This document shows, in pieces, positions 1 through 10,509 of a stretch of DNA of 40,483 bases; the first letter of the stretch is position 1; each line of letters begins with the position of its first letter. The notes under the pieces are model-generated. The model was not told the DNA's origin. It ran no database searches and was given only the letters and a program-made list of their open reading frames with translations. The position numbers and the translations under genes are program-made. This DNA comes from Propionibacteriaceae bacterium (GTDB taxonomy: Bacteria; Actinomycetota; Actinomycetes; Propionibacteriales; Propionibacteriaceae), in NCBI GenBank assembly GCA_031267645.1, contig JAIRYW010000046.1:1-40483 (forward strand). Reading direction: 5' to 3'.

Positions 1-210
1 CTGAAGGAGGCCCTCCAGGGCTCCGACACCCACGACGCGGTCAAGCAGGCCCTGACCGACCTGAACGACCAAGCCGCCGCCATGGGCCAGGCCATCTGCG
101 CCGCCGCCCAGGCCCGCCAGGAGGCCGAGCAGGCTCAGGCCGGCGCGGACGCCCCGGCCGCCGGCGACGACGACGTGGTCGAAGCTGAGATCATCGACGA
201 GGACAAGTGA
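1..210 (+). CDS. dnaK: Chaperone DnaK, C-terminal fragment (5' end outside window)
   Basis: The first base is already inside an open frame that runs 69 codons to a TGA at 208-210. The peptide is an alanine- and glutamine-rich helical lid segment followed by an acidic tail ending VVEAEIIDEDK, which is the typical C-terminus of actinobacterial DnaK (Hsp70). DnaK binds unfolded polypeptides in an ATP cycle driven by DnaJ and reset by GrpE, and both partners follow immediately on the same strand, which settles the identification. The ATPase and most of the substrate-binding domain lie upstream of the window, as does the operon promoter, so no regulation can be read here. Confidence 0.9.
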   Translation: MKEALQGSDTHDAVKQALTDLNDQAAAMGQAICAAAQARQEAEQAQAGADAPAAGDDDVVEAEIIDEDK

Positions 211-262
211 GCCAAGACCGGCGCTGAGCGGTGCCGCGCCGTCGGGCGCGGCCCGGTCAGCC

Positions 263-341
263 GGCGCCACCGGGGCGCCACCGGTCTGATCGAGGCTGGC
301 GCGGCCGGGCCGGACCGACGGGTCCGGCGCCGGCCGGCGCC
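263..341 (+). repeat. dnaK-grpE spacer: tandem 11-mer and strong hairpins
   Basis: The 149-base spacer between dnaK and grpE holds two perfect head-to-tail copies of GGCGCCACCGG (263-273 and 274-284). After them come a 7-bp hairpin, CCGGACC / GGTCCGG (310-316 and 321-327), and an overlapping perfect 16-base palindrome at 326-341 (arms GGCGCCGG). Such structures between operon genes often act in mRNA processing or partial termination, which would let DnaK be made in excess of GrpE. That role is inference; the repeats are directly visible. Confidence 0.6.
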
Positions 342-359
342 GCACTGGTAAGGAGAACG

Positions 360-1187
360 ATGACTAAGAAGAAGCCCACCGAGCCGGAGCCGGACTGGGA
401 CGACGCCCTCAAGAGCCTGGTCGACCAGTTGCGCCCAGAGGCCGACCAGGCTGATCCGACCGACCCGGTCGACCCGGCTGGTTCGGCCAGCCCGCTGGAC
501 CGGCCGGATGACGCGGCCACCCCCCGGCCCGCTCCCACGCCCGAGCCTGGGCCGCCCTCCCCGGAGGAGCTGTTGGCCGAGCGGACGGCCGACTTGCAAC
601 GCCTCCAGGCTGAGTACGTCAACTACAAGAAGCGGGTCGACCGAGACCGTGACCGGGCCCGCCAGCTGGGGGTCGAGGCCGTCTTGGGCGACCTCCTGCC
701 AGTCTTGGACGGCATCGAAGCGGCCCGCGGCCACGACGAGCTGAACGGCGGGGCTCGGCTGTTGGCCGACGAGCTGGCCAAGGTCACGGCCAAGTACGGT
801 TTGGAGCCCTACGGCCAGGTCGGCGACCCCTTCGACCCGCACGTCCACGAGGCGCTGATGAATTTGGACCGACCGGGCTACGCGGTCACTTCGGTGGCCC
901 AGGTCTTCCAGCTCGGCTATCGCCTGGACGGGCGGGTGCTGCGTCCGGCCCGGGTGGCGGTGGCCGACCCGACCGAACCGGCCCCAGAGCCGACCGTTCC
1001 GGCGGCGGCTGACCCCGCCGCCGCGCCGGTGGCGGACCTGGCCGGTCCCGGTGATACGGCTGCCGCGGCCGAGCCGGGGCCGTCCAGCTCCGATTCGGCC
1101 GCCAGCCCGTCCAGCGCGGCGACCTTGAACAGCCCGTCCAGCCCGGCTGGTCCGGCCGGACCCGACGGCGGCGGTCCGGTCGTATGA
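360..1187 (+). CDS. grpE: Nucleotide exchange factor GrpE
   Basis: A 275-residue GrpE, the factor that releases ADP from DnaK. The start at 360 is chosen because AAGGAG sits 5 bases upstream; an open frame runs further up to 231 but without a ribosome site. The N-terminal ~75 residues are acidic and proline-rich (disordered). Next comes the long helix ([23 protein letters not shown]) and the conserved GrpE core with [12 protein letters not shown] and [14 protein letters not shown], then the beta domain ending [12 protein letters not shown]. The last ~65 residues are an Ala/Pro/Ser-rich tail that goes beyond the usual GrpE fold, which makes the protein longer than the ~200 residues of E. coli GrpE. 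It lies between dnaK and dnaJ in the standard actinobacterial order, so it is surely co-transcribed with them. Confidence 0.95.
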   Translation: MTKKKPTEPEPDWDDALKSLVDQLRPEADQADPTDPVDPAGSASPLDRPDDAATPRPAPTPEPGPPSPEELLAERTADLQRLQAEYVNYKKRVDRDRDRARQLGVEAVLGDLLPVLDGIEAARGHDELNGGARLLADELAKVTAKYGLEPYGQVGDPFDPHVHEALMNLDRPGYAVTSVAQVFQLGYRLDGRVLRPARVAVADPTEPAPEPTVPAAADPAAAPVADLAGPGDTAAAAEPGPSSSDSAASPSSAATLNSPSSPAGPAGPDGGGPVV

Positions 1188-1221
1188 CGGCTGGACGGCC
1201 GGCGGTGGTCGAGGAGGTGGC

Positions 1222-2370
1222 ATGAGCACCAAAGACTGGTTGGAGAAGGACTACTACGCCACCCTGGGCCTGAAGAAGGGGGCCAGCCAGGAGCAGATCA
1301 AGAAGGCCTTCCGTAAGTTGGCCCGCGAGAACCACCCCGACCGCCATCCCGGCCAGGCCGAGGCCGAACGCCGCTTCAAAGAGGTCAGCGAGGCCCACGA
1401 CGTGCTGTCCGACCCGGACAAGCGGCGGGAGTACGACGAGGCGCGCGACTTGTTCGGCTCCGGTTTCCGTTACCCCGGCGCCGGCCGGGGCGGCCCCAGC
1501 GGCGGCCCGGCCGGGGTCAGCCTGGACGACCTCTTGGGCGGTCCGGGCGGCGGTCTGGGCGACCTCTTGGGCGGTCTGTTCAACCAAGCCGGTCCGGCCC
1601 CCCGGGGGCGCGGCCCCCGCCGGGGCCAAGACTTCGAGGGCGAGGCTGCCGTCGCCTTCGCCGACGCCGCTCAGGGAGCCACCGTCGCGGTGCCGTTGAG
1701 CTCCGAGGCGGCCTGTCCGTCCTGCCACGGCACCGGGGCCAAGGCCGGCACCACGCCCCGGGTCTGCCCGGCCTGCCAGGGCAGCGGGGCGCTGCACCGC
1801 CAGTCGGGCGCCTTCGCCGTCTCCGAACCCTGCCCCAAGTGTTTGGGACGCGGCCTGCTGGTGGACGACCCTTGTCCGGACTGCGGCGGCTCCGGGCGGG
1901 CCCGTTCCACCCGGACCATCCAAGTCAAGCTGCCGGCCGGAGTGACCGACGGCCAGCGCATCCGGGTCAAAGGCAAGGGCGGGGCCGGGGCCAATGGCGG
2001 CGCGCCGGGCGACCTCTACGTCCAGGTCCACGTCAGCCCCCATCCCCTGTTCGGCCGCCAAGGCGACAATCTGACCTTGACGGCGCCGGTGACGTACGCC
2101 GAAGCCGCCCTGGGGGCAGAGATCGAATTGCCTAGCTTGTTCAACGGCAACTTCCGGTTGCGCTTGCCGGCCGGCACTCCCAACGGGCGCGTCTTCCGGG
2201 TCCGGGGCAAGGGCATCGTGGGCCGGGGCGGCCCCACCGACCTGCTGGTGACGATCGAAGTGCAAGTTCCGACCCAGTTGCCCCCGGCGGCCCAGGAGGC
2301 TTTGGCCGCCTACGCCGCCGTCAGCGGCGAGTCCGACCCCAGAGTCAAGCTGAGGCAGGTGTCTCGATGA
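1222..2370 (+). CDS. dnaJ: Chaperone DnaJ (DnaJ1 of the dnaK operon)
   Basis: A 382-residue type I DnaJ (Hsp40), which delivers clients to DnaK and stimulates its ATPase. The J domain is at residues ~10-75 with the essential HPD at 38-40. A Gly-rich linker (~80-135) follows. The zinc region has four CxxCxGxG repeats: CPSCHGTG (C165), CPACQGSG (C182), CPKCLGRG (C204) and CPDCGGSG (C218), all intact. The C-terminal substrate-binding beta domains follow. A strong ribosome site (GAGGAGG) precedes the ATG. The stop overlaps the start of hspR as ATGA, indicating translational coupling. Location between grpE and hspR identifies it as the HspR-controlled DnaJ1 rather than the HrcA-linked DnaJ2 of actinobacteria. 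Confidence 0.97.
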   Translation: MSTKDWLEKDYYATLGLKKGASQEQIKKAFRKLARENHPDRHPGQAEAERRFKEVSEAHDVLSDPDKRREYDEARDLFGSGFRYPGAGRGGPSGGPAGVSLDDLLGGPGGGLGDLLGGLFNQAGPAPRGRGPRRGQDFEGEAAVAFADAAQGATVAVPLSSEAACPSCHGTGAKAGTTPRVCPACQGSGALHRQSGAFAVSEPCPKCLGRGLLVDDPCPDCGGSGRARSTRTIQVKLPAGVTDGQRIRVKGKGGAGANGGAPGDLYVQVHVSPHPLFGRQGDNLTLTAPVTYAEAALGAEIELPSLFNGNFRLRLPAGTPNGRVFRVRGKGIVGRGGPTDLLVTIEVQVPTQLPPAAQEALAAYAAVSGESDPRVKLRQVSR

Positions 2371-2786
2371 ATCCGCTCAACCGATTGCCGCAGGCGATCG
2401 ACCAGGACGCGCCGGTCTTCCTGATCTCGACCGCCGCCCGCCTGGCCGGCATGCATCCGCAAACTCTGCGCACCTGGGACCGCCTCGGTCTGGTGGTGCC
2501 GCACCGCAGCAAGGGCCGGGGCCGGCGCTACTCCGCCCGCGACGTGGCCCGGCTGCGTCTGATCCAATGCCTGTCCCAGGACGAGGGCATCAATCTGAAC
2601 GGCATCCGCCGCATCCTGGAACTACAGGCCGACAATGAGCAATTGCGGCGCGATCTGTCCCGTCTGGTCCTGGAGATCACCCGATTGCACGCCAGCCCGG
2701 CTGCCCCGGGGGTCTTCGCCGCCTCGGCGCGGGGCGACGTCTGGACCCGGGTCCAAGCCGTCGGGCCCCGTGAGCTGATGCCCTGA
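2367..2786 (+). CDS. hspR: Heat-shock repressor HspR (MerR family)
   Basis: A 139-residue MerR-type regulator. The winged helix-turn-helix spans residues ~18-75 (ISTAARLAGMHPQTLRTWDR, then RGRRYSARDVARLRLIQ), followed by a helix (LQADNEQLRRDLSRLVLEI) for dimerisation. The HPQTLRTWDRLGLV sequence is the HspR hallmark within MerR proteins. In Streptomyces and mycobacteria HspR, with DnaK as co-repressor, binds HAIR sites (CTTGAGT-N7-ACTCAAG) in front of dnaK, clpB and lon. A near-perfect HAIR lies before clpB at 6288 in this window, which supports the assignment. The start overlaps the dnaJ stop by 4 bases (ATGA). Confidence 0.95.
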   Translation: MNPLNRLPQAIDQDAPVFLISTAARLAGMHPQTLRTWDRLGLVVPHRSKGRGRRYSARDVARLRLIQCLSQDEGINLNGIRRILELQADNEQLRRDLSRLVLEITRLHASPAAPGVFAASARGDVWTRVQAVGPRELMP

Positions 2787-2804
2787 GCCGACCTTTCCCA
2801 CCGC

Positions 2805-4187
2805 TCAGTTGAGCGAGTCCATGACCTCGAGCAGGTGGGCGATCTGGAATTCGGCCGGTTGGGTGTCGAGCGGGGTGGAGATGGTGTTCGACTCTCGGCC
2901 CAGATGCTCGATCAGGCGCAGGGCGTCCTCGACCGCGGCCAGCTGGTCCGTGATCTGGGGCACTAGCTGGTCGAGCTGGTCGGCCGCCGGCAGGTCGAGA
3001 TCCCGCTTGACTCGGTTGACGACCTCGCGGTGGTCGGCGATCAAAGCGTGCACCCGCAGCAACTCGTGCGCCATGGTGCCGGCGTAGACAGCGTTCTGCT
3101 CCGACAGCTCGCTGACGAAGGTGAAGTCGTCGTCCAGCACCTGGCACAGCTCCTCGACCGCCGAGCGGGCCTGTTCGGTCTGCCCTTGGTCCATGATCTC
3201 GACCACGAACTGGCCCAGGGCGGCGGTGTGCAGCTCGGCCAGGGCGACCCAACTACGGGTGTCGCGGCAGGACTGGCGCAACACCAGCAGGTGGCGCACC
3301 AGCTCGTTGGTGATGGACGACATCTGAGTCAAACGGGAGGCCAGGAAGGCCAAGGCCCCGGACCGCTCGGCCCCCTTGGGCCGGGCCTGCTGCAGGACGG
3401 TGGCGGTGGCGATGGCGGAGCTGGCGGCGTCCAACAGGTGGGGTATGGCCTCGGAGATGGAGTGGGCCATCTGCTGGATGGCGGCCTGATGGCTGGACCA
3501 ACGGCGCAACTCGGCCGACAGGGTGTGGCAGCAGATCAACATGGCGGCCAGGGGGCCGCTGGCGTGGGGACGGGTCTCCAAGCCGCCCGGCAGATCGCGC
3601 CGGGACTCGACTTCGGCCAGCAGGGCGACCCACTGGAACTCGTCGTAATTGGGCAAGCCGGCCTCGCCCAGCAGCTCTTGCAGCTTGTCCAGCCCGACGC
3701 CGGCCGCCCCCCGCCGGTTGACGCCGTGCTGGCGGGCCGCCCGTTCGACCTGCCGGGTCGGCCGGTAGAGCGAGCGGGCCCGCTCCAACAGGTCGTTCCG
3801 CAGCGGGCGCACCCGGACCGAGAGGTAGCCGTCGTTGGTGGGGGTGACGGTGGCGAAGACGGTGTACGTGCTGCCGTCGGCGGCCAGGTTGTCGACGTAA
3901 CAGCAGAAGGGGCGGCCGGCTTGGATCTCGTCCCACATCAAGCGGAAGGCGGCCGCCGGCATGTCGGGGTGGCGAATGATGGAGTGGGGGGAGCCGATCA
4001 ACTGCTGGCGCGAGAAACGGGCCATCTCGACGAAGACCGAGTTGGCGGCCGTGATGACGCCCTTGGGGTCGGTCATGGAGAAGAACAACCGGCCGGGGCC
4101 GATCTCATGGCGTTGGCCGCTGGCGTCGCGGATCCGCTCCATGGTGGGCCAGGTCACAGAGTCGTCGATGACGGAGTCGTCAACCAT
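2805..4187 (-). CDS. Aer-like PAS sensor protein with helical body (paralogue A)
   Basis: A 460-residue soluble protein of unrecognised overall family. The start at 4187 is preferred over an in-frame ATG at 4232 because GGAAGG lies 7 bases upstream of it. Residues ~30-130 are a PAS domain of the Aer (aerotaxis) type: N49 in ITAANSVF, then GSPHSIIRHPDMPAAAFRLMW with R72, H73, D75 and W85, positions that in E. coli Aer belong to the FAD-binding pocket. The rest (~150-460) is predicted almost wholly helical, with no membrane segment, HAMP, kinase, GGDEF or methyl-accepting tip. It is homologous along its length to the divergent gene at 4610: LLVLRQSCRDTRSWVALAEL matches LLRLRQACAETRFWIGLSQI. A cytoplasmic flavin-based redox or oxygen sensor is inferred; its output is unknown. 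It converges on hspR with an 18-base gap. Confidence 0.75.
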   Translation of the reverse strand: MVDDSVIDDSVTWPTMERIRDASGQRHEIGPGRLFFSMTDPKGVITAANSVFVEMARFSRQQLIGSPHSIIRHPDMPAAAFRLMWDEIQAGRPFCCYVDNLAADGSTYTVFATVTPTNDGYLSVRVRPLRNDLLERARSLYRPTRQVERAARQHGVNRRGAAGVGLDKLQELLGEAGLPNYDEFQWVALLAEVESRRDLPGGLETRPHASGPLAAMLICCHTLSAELRRWSSHQAAIQQMAHSISEAIPHLLDAASSAIATATVLQQARPKGAERSGALAFLASRLTQMSSITNELVRHLLVLRQSCRDTRSWVALAELHTAALGQFVVEIMDQGQTEQARSAVEELCQVLDDDFTFVSELSEQNAVYAGTMAHELLRVHALIADHREVVNRVKRDLDLPAADQLDQLVPQITDQLAAVEDALRLIEHLGRESNTISTPLDTQPAEFQIAHLLEVMDSLN

Positions 4188-4609
4188 GTCGAAGCCTTCC
4201 GCGGTGTGCGCCGCCGGGAAAGCGCCGATCATACACAGGCCAGAGCGAGGTCGCTACGACGGACGGTCCGGCGGGTCCAGCCGCCACGGTGACCGGCGCA
4301 CCATCGCGACATCCGCTCTTGAGTCCCATCCCGCCCGGCGCCTCCTTGCTCGGCCAGCATCGATCGATGCTTCCCCAGCGTAGCGCTGACCCTCGACGGC
4401 CGCGGCGCCGGTCGGGCCGGAGTATCGTCCTCAGCCGGTGGTCCGACGAGCTGCGGCCGGTCGGGCCACGGGGTGTAGGCTCGGTTAGGCCCGGTCGTGT
4501 CGCCTCACGGCCTGTTCCCGGTCGGGCCTGGATTGGGCTGCGGCAGCCGTACGGCTGAAGTCTCGAAGGCTTTGGGGTTGGTGGAAACGCGAGGATCGAA
4601 GGAGGTGTC
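4188..4609. other. Divergent control region between the two PAS genes
   Basis: These 422 bases hold no credible gene and must carry the promoters of both PAS genes. A perfect 16-base palindrome lies at 4356-4371. TAGGCT near 4479, of the actinobacterial TAnnnT -10 type, could serve the plus-strand gene, but no convincing -35 was found. A lone CTTGAGT at 4318-4324 is only half of a HAIR site. Confidence 0.6.
4356..4371. promoter_or_regulatory. Perfect 16-base palindrome, candidate operator
   Basis: AGCATCGATCGATGCT is its own reverse complement and lies about midway between the divergent starts at 4187 and 4610. A perfect dyad of this length in a shared promoter region is what a dimeric regulator controlling both genes would bind. 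No known regulator is assigned. It could also form a cruciform or be chance. Confidence 0.45.
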
Positions 4610-6127
4610 GTGAGCAGCGACACTTGGCTGGCGACGCCGTGGACCTCCGATTTGCCGGCGCCGCGGTCGGTGGACGACGCCTCGCCCCTGGCTTTCGTCT
4701 CGACCGACCATTCCGGGGTCATCAACGACTTGAACGACGTCTTCATCGAGTGGACTCGCTTCGCCCGTTCTCGCCTGGTCGGCACGCCCCACTCGGTGGT
4801 GCGCCATCCCGGCATGCCGGCGGGCCTGTTCCAACTCCTGTGGCAGCGCCTGGAGGCCGGTCAGCCGGTCTGCGCCTACCTCCAGAACCTGCCCGCCGAC
4901 GGCAATACGTACACTGCCCTGGTCACCATCAGCCCGACCGCCGACGGCTACTTGGCCGTCCAGCAGCGGCCCAGTCGCCCGGAGGCGGCCGAGGCCATGC
5001 AGAAGATCTACACCTCGGTCCGGGCGGTCGAATTCGACGCCCAGGACGACGGCCAGCCGGCCGAGGCCGTCACCAGCCAAGGGGCCGCTCTGCTGGTCGA
5101 TCTGATGCGGCAGCTCGGCTTCTCCTCCTTCGACGACTTCATGTGGACGGCCCTGCCCCAAGAAGTGGACGAGCACACCCGGCGCGCCCCCGGGCCGCTG
5201 ACGCCGGTCATGAACGAGTCCGGCCGGGCGGCCGACATCGTGGCCGCCAGTCGCGACCTGGCCCGCGAGCTGCTGCCCTGGTCGGAGCAGCAGGCCGAAC
5301 TGTTGCGCACCTGGGGCATCTTGTCCAAGACGCTGGTCTCCCTCAAGCCGACCATGGACGAGGCCAACCGGGTGGCGGACTCGCTCAACCTGGAGGTCGC
5401 CCAAGAGTCCAGCTTCCACGCCATGCGGTTGTCCATCACGGTCTGGGCCTCCATGGTGGCCGAGATCGAGAAGATCATCACCGACCTGCCGAACGACCTG
5501 CTCCGGCTGCGCCAAGCCTGCGCCGAGACCCGCTTCTGGATCGGATTGAGCCAGATCCACGCCGAGATGGTGGGGCAGGTGGCCTCCGGTCTGGCCGAGG
5601 TCGAAGCCTTGGAGGCCTCGCGGGCGGCTCTGTCCCGGCTCTGCCACACCCTCAGCCACGATTTCGACGAGCTGATCTGGCGGATGGAGAAGAATTCCAA
5701 TCTGGCCACCACGGTGGCCGAGCGGATCCAAAGCCTGCACGACTTGATGGTCATGCCGCGTGACTTGATCGAGAACTGGAAGTCCATGACGGCTGGGCGC
5801 GAGGACGAGTTCGTGACTCGTTTGCTGCCCGAGGTCGACAGTCAGTTGAGCCTGGCGGACCAGACCTTGACCTTGCTCCGCAACCTGGCCCAGCAGTGCC
5901 AGACCATCGCCGTGGTCCAGCCGATGGACACCGCCCGGCGCTGCGTGCGCCGGGTCCAGCGGGCCCTGGAGGACGATCCGACCCCTCCGGTCGTCCCCGA
6001 ACTCCAGCAGCCGGGCTGGCTGGACGACACCATGGCCGCCCCCGGCCTGCTCGACCTGTCGGCCGACGAGGCCGGCTCCCCCGTCACCTCCTGGGCCGCC
6101 ATCCTGGCCTCGCCCGACGCGCCCTAG
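4610..6127 (+). CDS. Aer-like PAS sensor protein with helical body (paralogue B)
   Basis: A 505-residue paralogue of the protein encoded at 2805-4187. The GTG start at 4610 has a near-perfect ribosome site (AAGGAGGT, 4599-4606). The PAS domain (~25-125) includes N42 (INDLNDVF), GTPHSVVRHPGMPAGLFQLLW with R65, H66 and W78, and the strand TYTALVTISPTADGYLAV. The Asp of the RHPDMP motif is Gly here (G68), so flavin binding may differ or be lost. A long helical region follows (~140-470) containing LLRLRQACAETRFWIGLSQI and LCHTLSHDFDELIW, both shared with the paralogue. The C-terminus is Pro/Ala-rich and probably disordered. There is no membrane segment and no recognised output domain. The divergent arrangement suggests an ancient duplication and joint control; the two may form a hetero-oligomer (inference). 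Confidence 0.75.
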   Translation: MSSDTWLATPWTSDLPAPRSVDDASPLAFVSTDHSGVINDLNDVFIEWTRFARSRLVGTPHSVVRHPGMPAGLFQLLWQRLEAGQPVCAYLQNLPADGNTYTALVTISPTADGYLAVQQRPSRPEAAEAMQKIYTSVRAVEFDAQDDGQPAEAVTSQGAALLVDLMRQLGFSSFDDFMWTALPQEVDEHTRRAPGPLTPVMNESGRAADIVAASRDLARELLPWSEQQAELLRTWGILSKTLVSLKPTMDEANRVADSLNLEVAQESSFHAMRLSITVWASMVAEIEKIITDLPNDLLRLRQACAETRFWIGLSQIHAEMVGQVASGLAEVEALEASRAALSRLCHTLSHDFDELIWRMEKNSNLATTVAERIQSLHDLMVMPRDLIENWKSMTAGREDEFVTRLLPEVDSQLSLADQTLTLLRNLAQQCQTIAVVQPMDTARRCVRRVQRALEDDPTPPVVPELQQPGWLDDTMAAPGLLDLSADEAGSPVTSWAAILASPDAP

Positions 6128-6287
6128 GGCTCGCGCCCGGCCTCAGCGGCCCGTCCGGCGCCGGTCTCGACCGAGCGTCGTCCGCCGGCGTCTGGGCCGA
6201 TGGCGAGTCAGCGGCTGAATCCACAACGGCGGAGTCTCGCGCGTGTCCGGGGTGGGCGGTGCGCGCGTCTCTTCCGCTGTGGGTAAA

Positions 6288-6308
6288 CTTGAGCCTAGTC
6301 AACTCAAC
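6288..6308 (+). promoter_or_regulatory. HAIR operator (HspR binding site) before clpB
   Basis: CTTGAGC-N7-ACTCAAC at 6288-6294 and 6302-6308 matches the HAIR consensus CTTGAGT-N7-ACTCAAG in 12 of 14 positions with the exact 7-base spacing. It starts 49 bases before the clpB ATG. A possible -10 (TAAACT, 6284-6289) overlaps its left edge, which fits repression by steric block. The HspR gene is in the same window. Confidence 0.88.
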
Positions 6309-6336
6309 TCATAGTTCAAGGAGTCCTCTCCCGGCC

Positions 6337-8919
<2,583 letters not shown>

Positions 8920-8929
8920 GCCGGGCCGC

Positions 8930-10387
8930 TCAGGCGAAGCGGAAGCTGGCCATCAAACGGTCGATGAAGTCGGTTCCGGCGCCGGGGGCCAGCGTGGCTT
9001 CGACGCGGTAGCGATTGGTCTCCCCCAGCAGTTCGACCATGACGGTGTCGCTGCTGGGGTAGGAGTCGATCAGGATCCGGCCTTGGACGGCGCCGGATTG
9101 GTAGCCCCAGACGGTCTGGGTCAGATAGATCGGGATGTCGCCCAAGGCGCCGTCGGCCGAGTCCTGATCGATCGGATAGGCCCAGACGCCCAGACAAGCC
9201 GGCAGACCATCCACCTCGGGCAGGGCGAAGCCGGCGAAACGGCCGCTCCAGTCCTCGGGCGGATCGATCTGGCAGGTCGTCTCATCCGGTCGGGCTTGAG
9301 CTGGGGGCACGAAGGACAGGTCCAGCAACTCGACCGCCGAACCGGCCTCGGCGGTGGCCCCGGAGCGGGGCAGCCGCGGCAGCGAACTGATCTCGGCTTG
9401 GGGGAAGAGGGCGATGTCGGTCCGACTCAAGCCGGACTGGCTGAGGGCGGTCAAAGACAGCTCGCCTTCAGCCGAGGTGGCCAGCGAGGCGATCAAGTAG
9501 ACGTCGGTGAACTCGTAACGCGACCCGGCGACGCCGTCCATGACGATGGGGCGGACGTAGCTCAGGTGGACCGTCAGATCCATCATCTCGCTGCTTTCAC
9601 CGCCGCGGATCGAGCTCAAGACGAGGCTGGTCACCAGGCTGCGCGGTTGGTCGAGTTGGTACGGGGCGGGCTGGGCCGGCCGCAGGCGGGACCGGTAGCG
9701 TTCCTCGGCTTGACGGGCTTGGGCCAAGCTGGCCTCGTCCCCCTGGGCCGGGAAGATGGACGCCTCCTGGGTCAGGCCGTCCTGGCGCCAGGAATGCCAG
9801 TCCTGGTCCACCGCCCAGGGGCCCAGCACCTGGCCCAACAGGTACGGGCTGTTCTCGCCCAGCAGATCGAGGAAGGTCGGGCCGTCAGCCTGGGTCGGCG
9901 CCCACCAGCCCGACGCGGTCACCCGGTCGGCCACCAGCCGCCGGTTCTGCTCGCTGTCGTCCCAAGCCAGCTCGGAGTCGACCCACTCGTTGACCAGGAA
10001 GTCGGCCAAAGCCACCCAGGCCCGGTTGACCGCCTCGTAATTCCAACTGGTGCCGTCGTCGGGTTGGTCGGCGCTGGGCTCGGGTTGGTTGCTCAGGATG
10101 TCGGCGCCGGGACGGATGGTCAAGGGCTTCCATTGGCCGTAGGCGTCGCTGCGGGGCTGGGCGGCCAGGGTGATGCTGTTGGCCTGCCAGACGTCTATGA
10201 CCGATTCCACGCTCAGGGTCAGGCCGGGGACGTTGAAGAAGGTGGCCGGCTCGGTCATCGGAGTCGGTCCGTCGTCGCCTGAGCAGGCCGTCAAGGCGGT
10301 GGCGGCGGCCAGAGCCAAGGCCGCTCCGCCGATTCGCCAGCCGGGTCGTCCGTCGCGTCGCCGGGCGGTCCGCAGCCTCAGCCTCAT
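8930..10387 (-). CDS. Putative secreted lipoprotein of unknown function
   Basis: A 485-residue protein I do not recognise. The N-terminus is a classic lipoprotein signal: arginine-rich start, a hydrophobic run (GGAALALAAATAL) and the lipobox LTAC with the acylated Cys at 35. The mature part is acidic and globular-looking with no membrane segments. It has many Trp and Tyr residues but no motif I can name. RBS AAAGG lies 9 bases before the ATG. It converges on clpB with a 10-base gap, leaving no room for a separate terminator. It is downstream of glgP on the same strand with a hairpin between, so it is probably its own transcript. Location on the outer face of the membrane is inferred from the lipobox. 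Confidence 0.8.
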   Translation of the reverse strand: MRLRLRTARRRDGRPGWRIGGAALALAAATALTACSGDDGPTPMTEPATFFNVPGLTLSVESVIDVWQANSITLAAQPRSDAYGQWKPLTIRPGADILSNQPEPSADQPDDGTSWNYEAVNRAWVALADFLVNEWVDSELAWDDSEQNRRLVADRVTASGWWAPTQADGPTFLDLLGENSPYLLGQVLGPWAVDQDWHSWRQDGLTQEASIFPAQGDEASLAQARQAEERYRSRLRPAQPAPYQLDQPRSLVTSLVLSSIRGGESSEMMDLTVHLSYVRPIVMDGVAGSRYEFTDVYLIASLATSAEGELSLTALSQSGLSRTDIALFPQAEISSLPRLPRSGATAEAGSAVELLDLSFVPPAQARPDETTCQIDPPEDWSGRFAGFALPEVDGLPACLGVWAYPIDQDSADGALGDIPIYLTQTVWGYQSGAVQGRILIDSYPSSDTVMVELLGETNRYRVEATLAPGAGTDFIDRLMASFRFA

Positions 10388-10438
10388 CTCGGTCGCCTTT
10401 CCCCGCTCGGTCCTGCCTCAGGGGGCGCCACGGCCCGG

Positions 10439-10459
10439 GCTGGGACGGTCGGTCCCAGC
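10439..10459 (-). terminator. Hairpin terminator after glgP
   Basis: An 8-bp stem GCTGGGAC / GTCCCAGC with a 5-base loop lies 51 bases past the glgP stop and before the lipoprotein start. No T-run follows, as is common for terminators in high-GC actinobacteria. Confidence 0.5.
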
Positions 10460-10509
10460 GGGCGGGCGGAGTCCCCCGGTGCCGCCACCGTACCACCGGG
10501 GTTGGGGGC

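Noticed and set aside
135-1232. Long minus-strand open frame antisense to grpE (and similar long antisense frames across the window, for example opposite dnaJ, ppdK and mutA)
   Set aside because: In GC-rich genes the opposite strand stays open by codon bias. These frames lack ribosome sites, conserved motifs and normal composition.
4318-4324. CTTGAGT in the PAS control region as a second HspR site
   Set aside because: Only the left half of HAIR is present; the right half at the correct 7-base distance is CGCCCGG.
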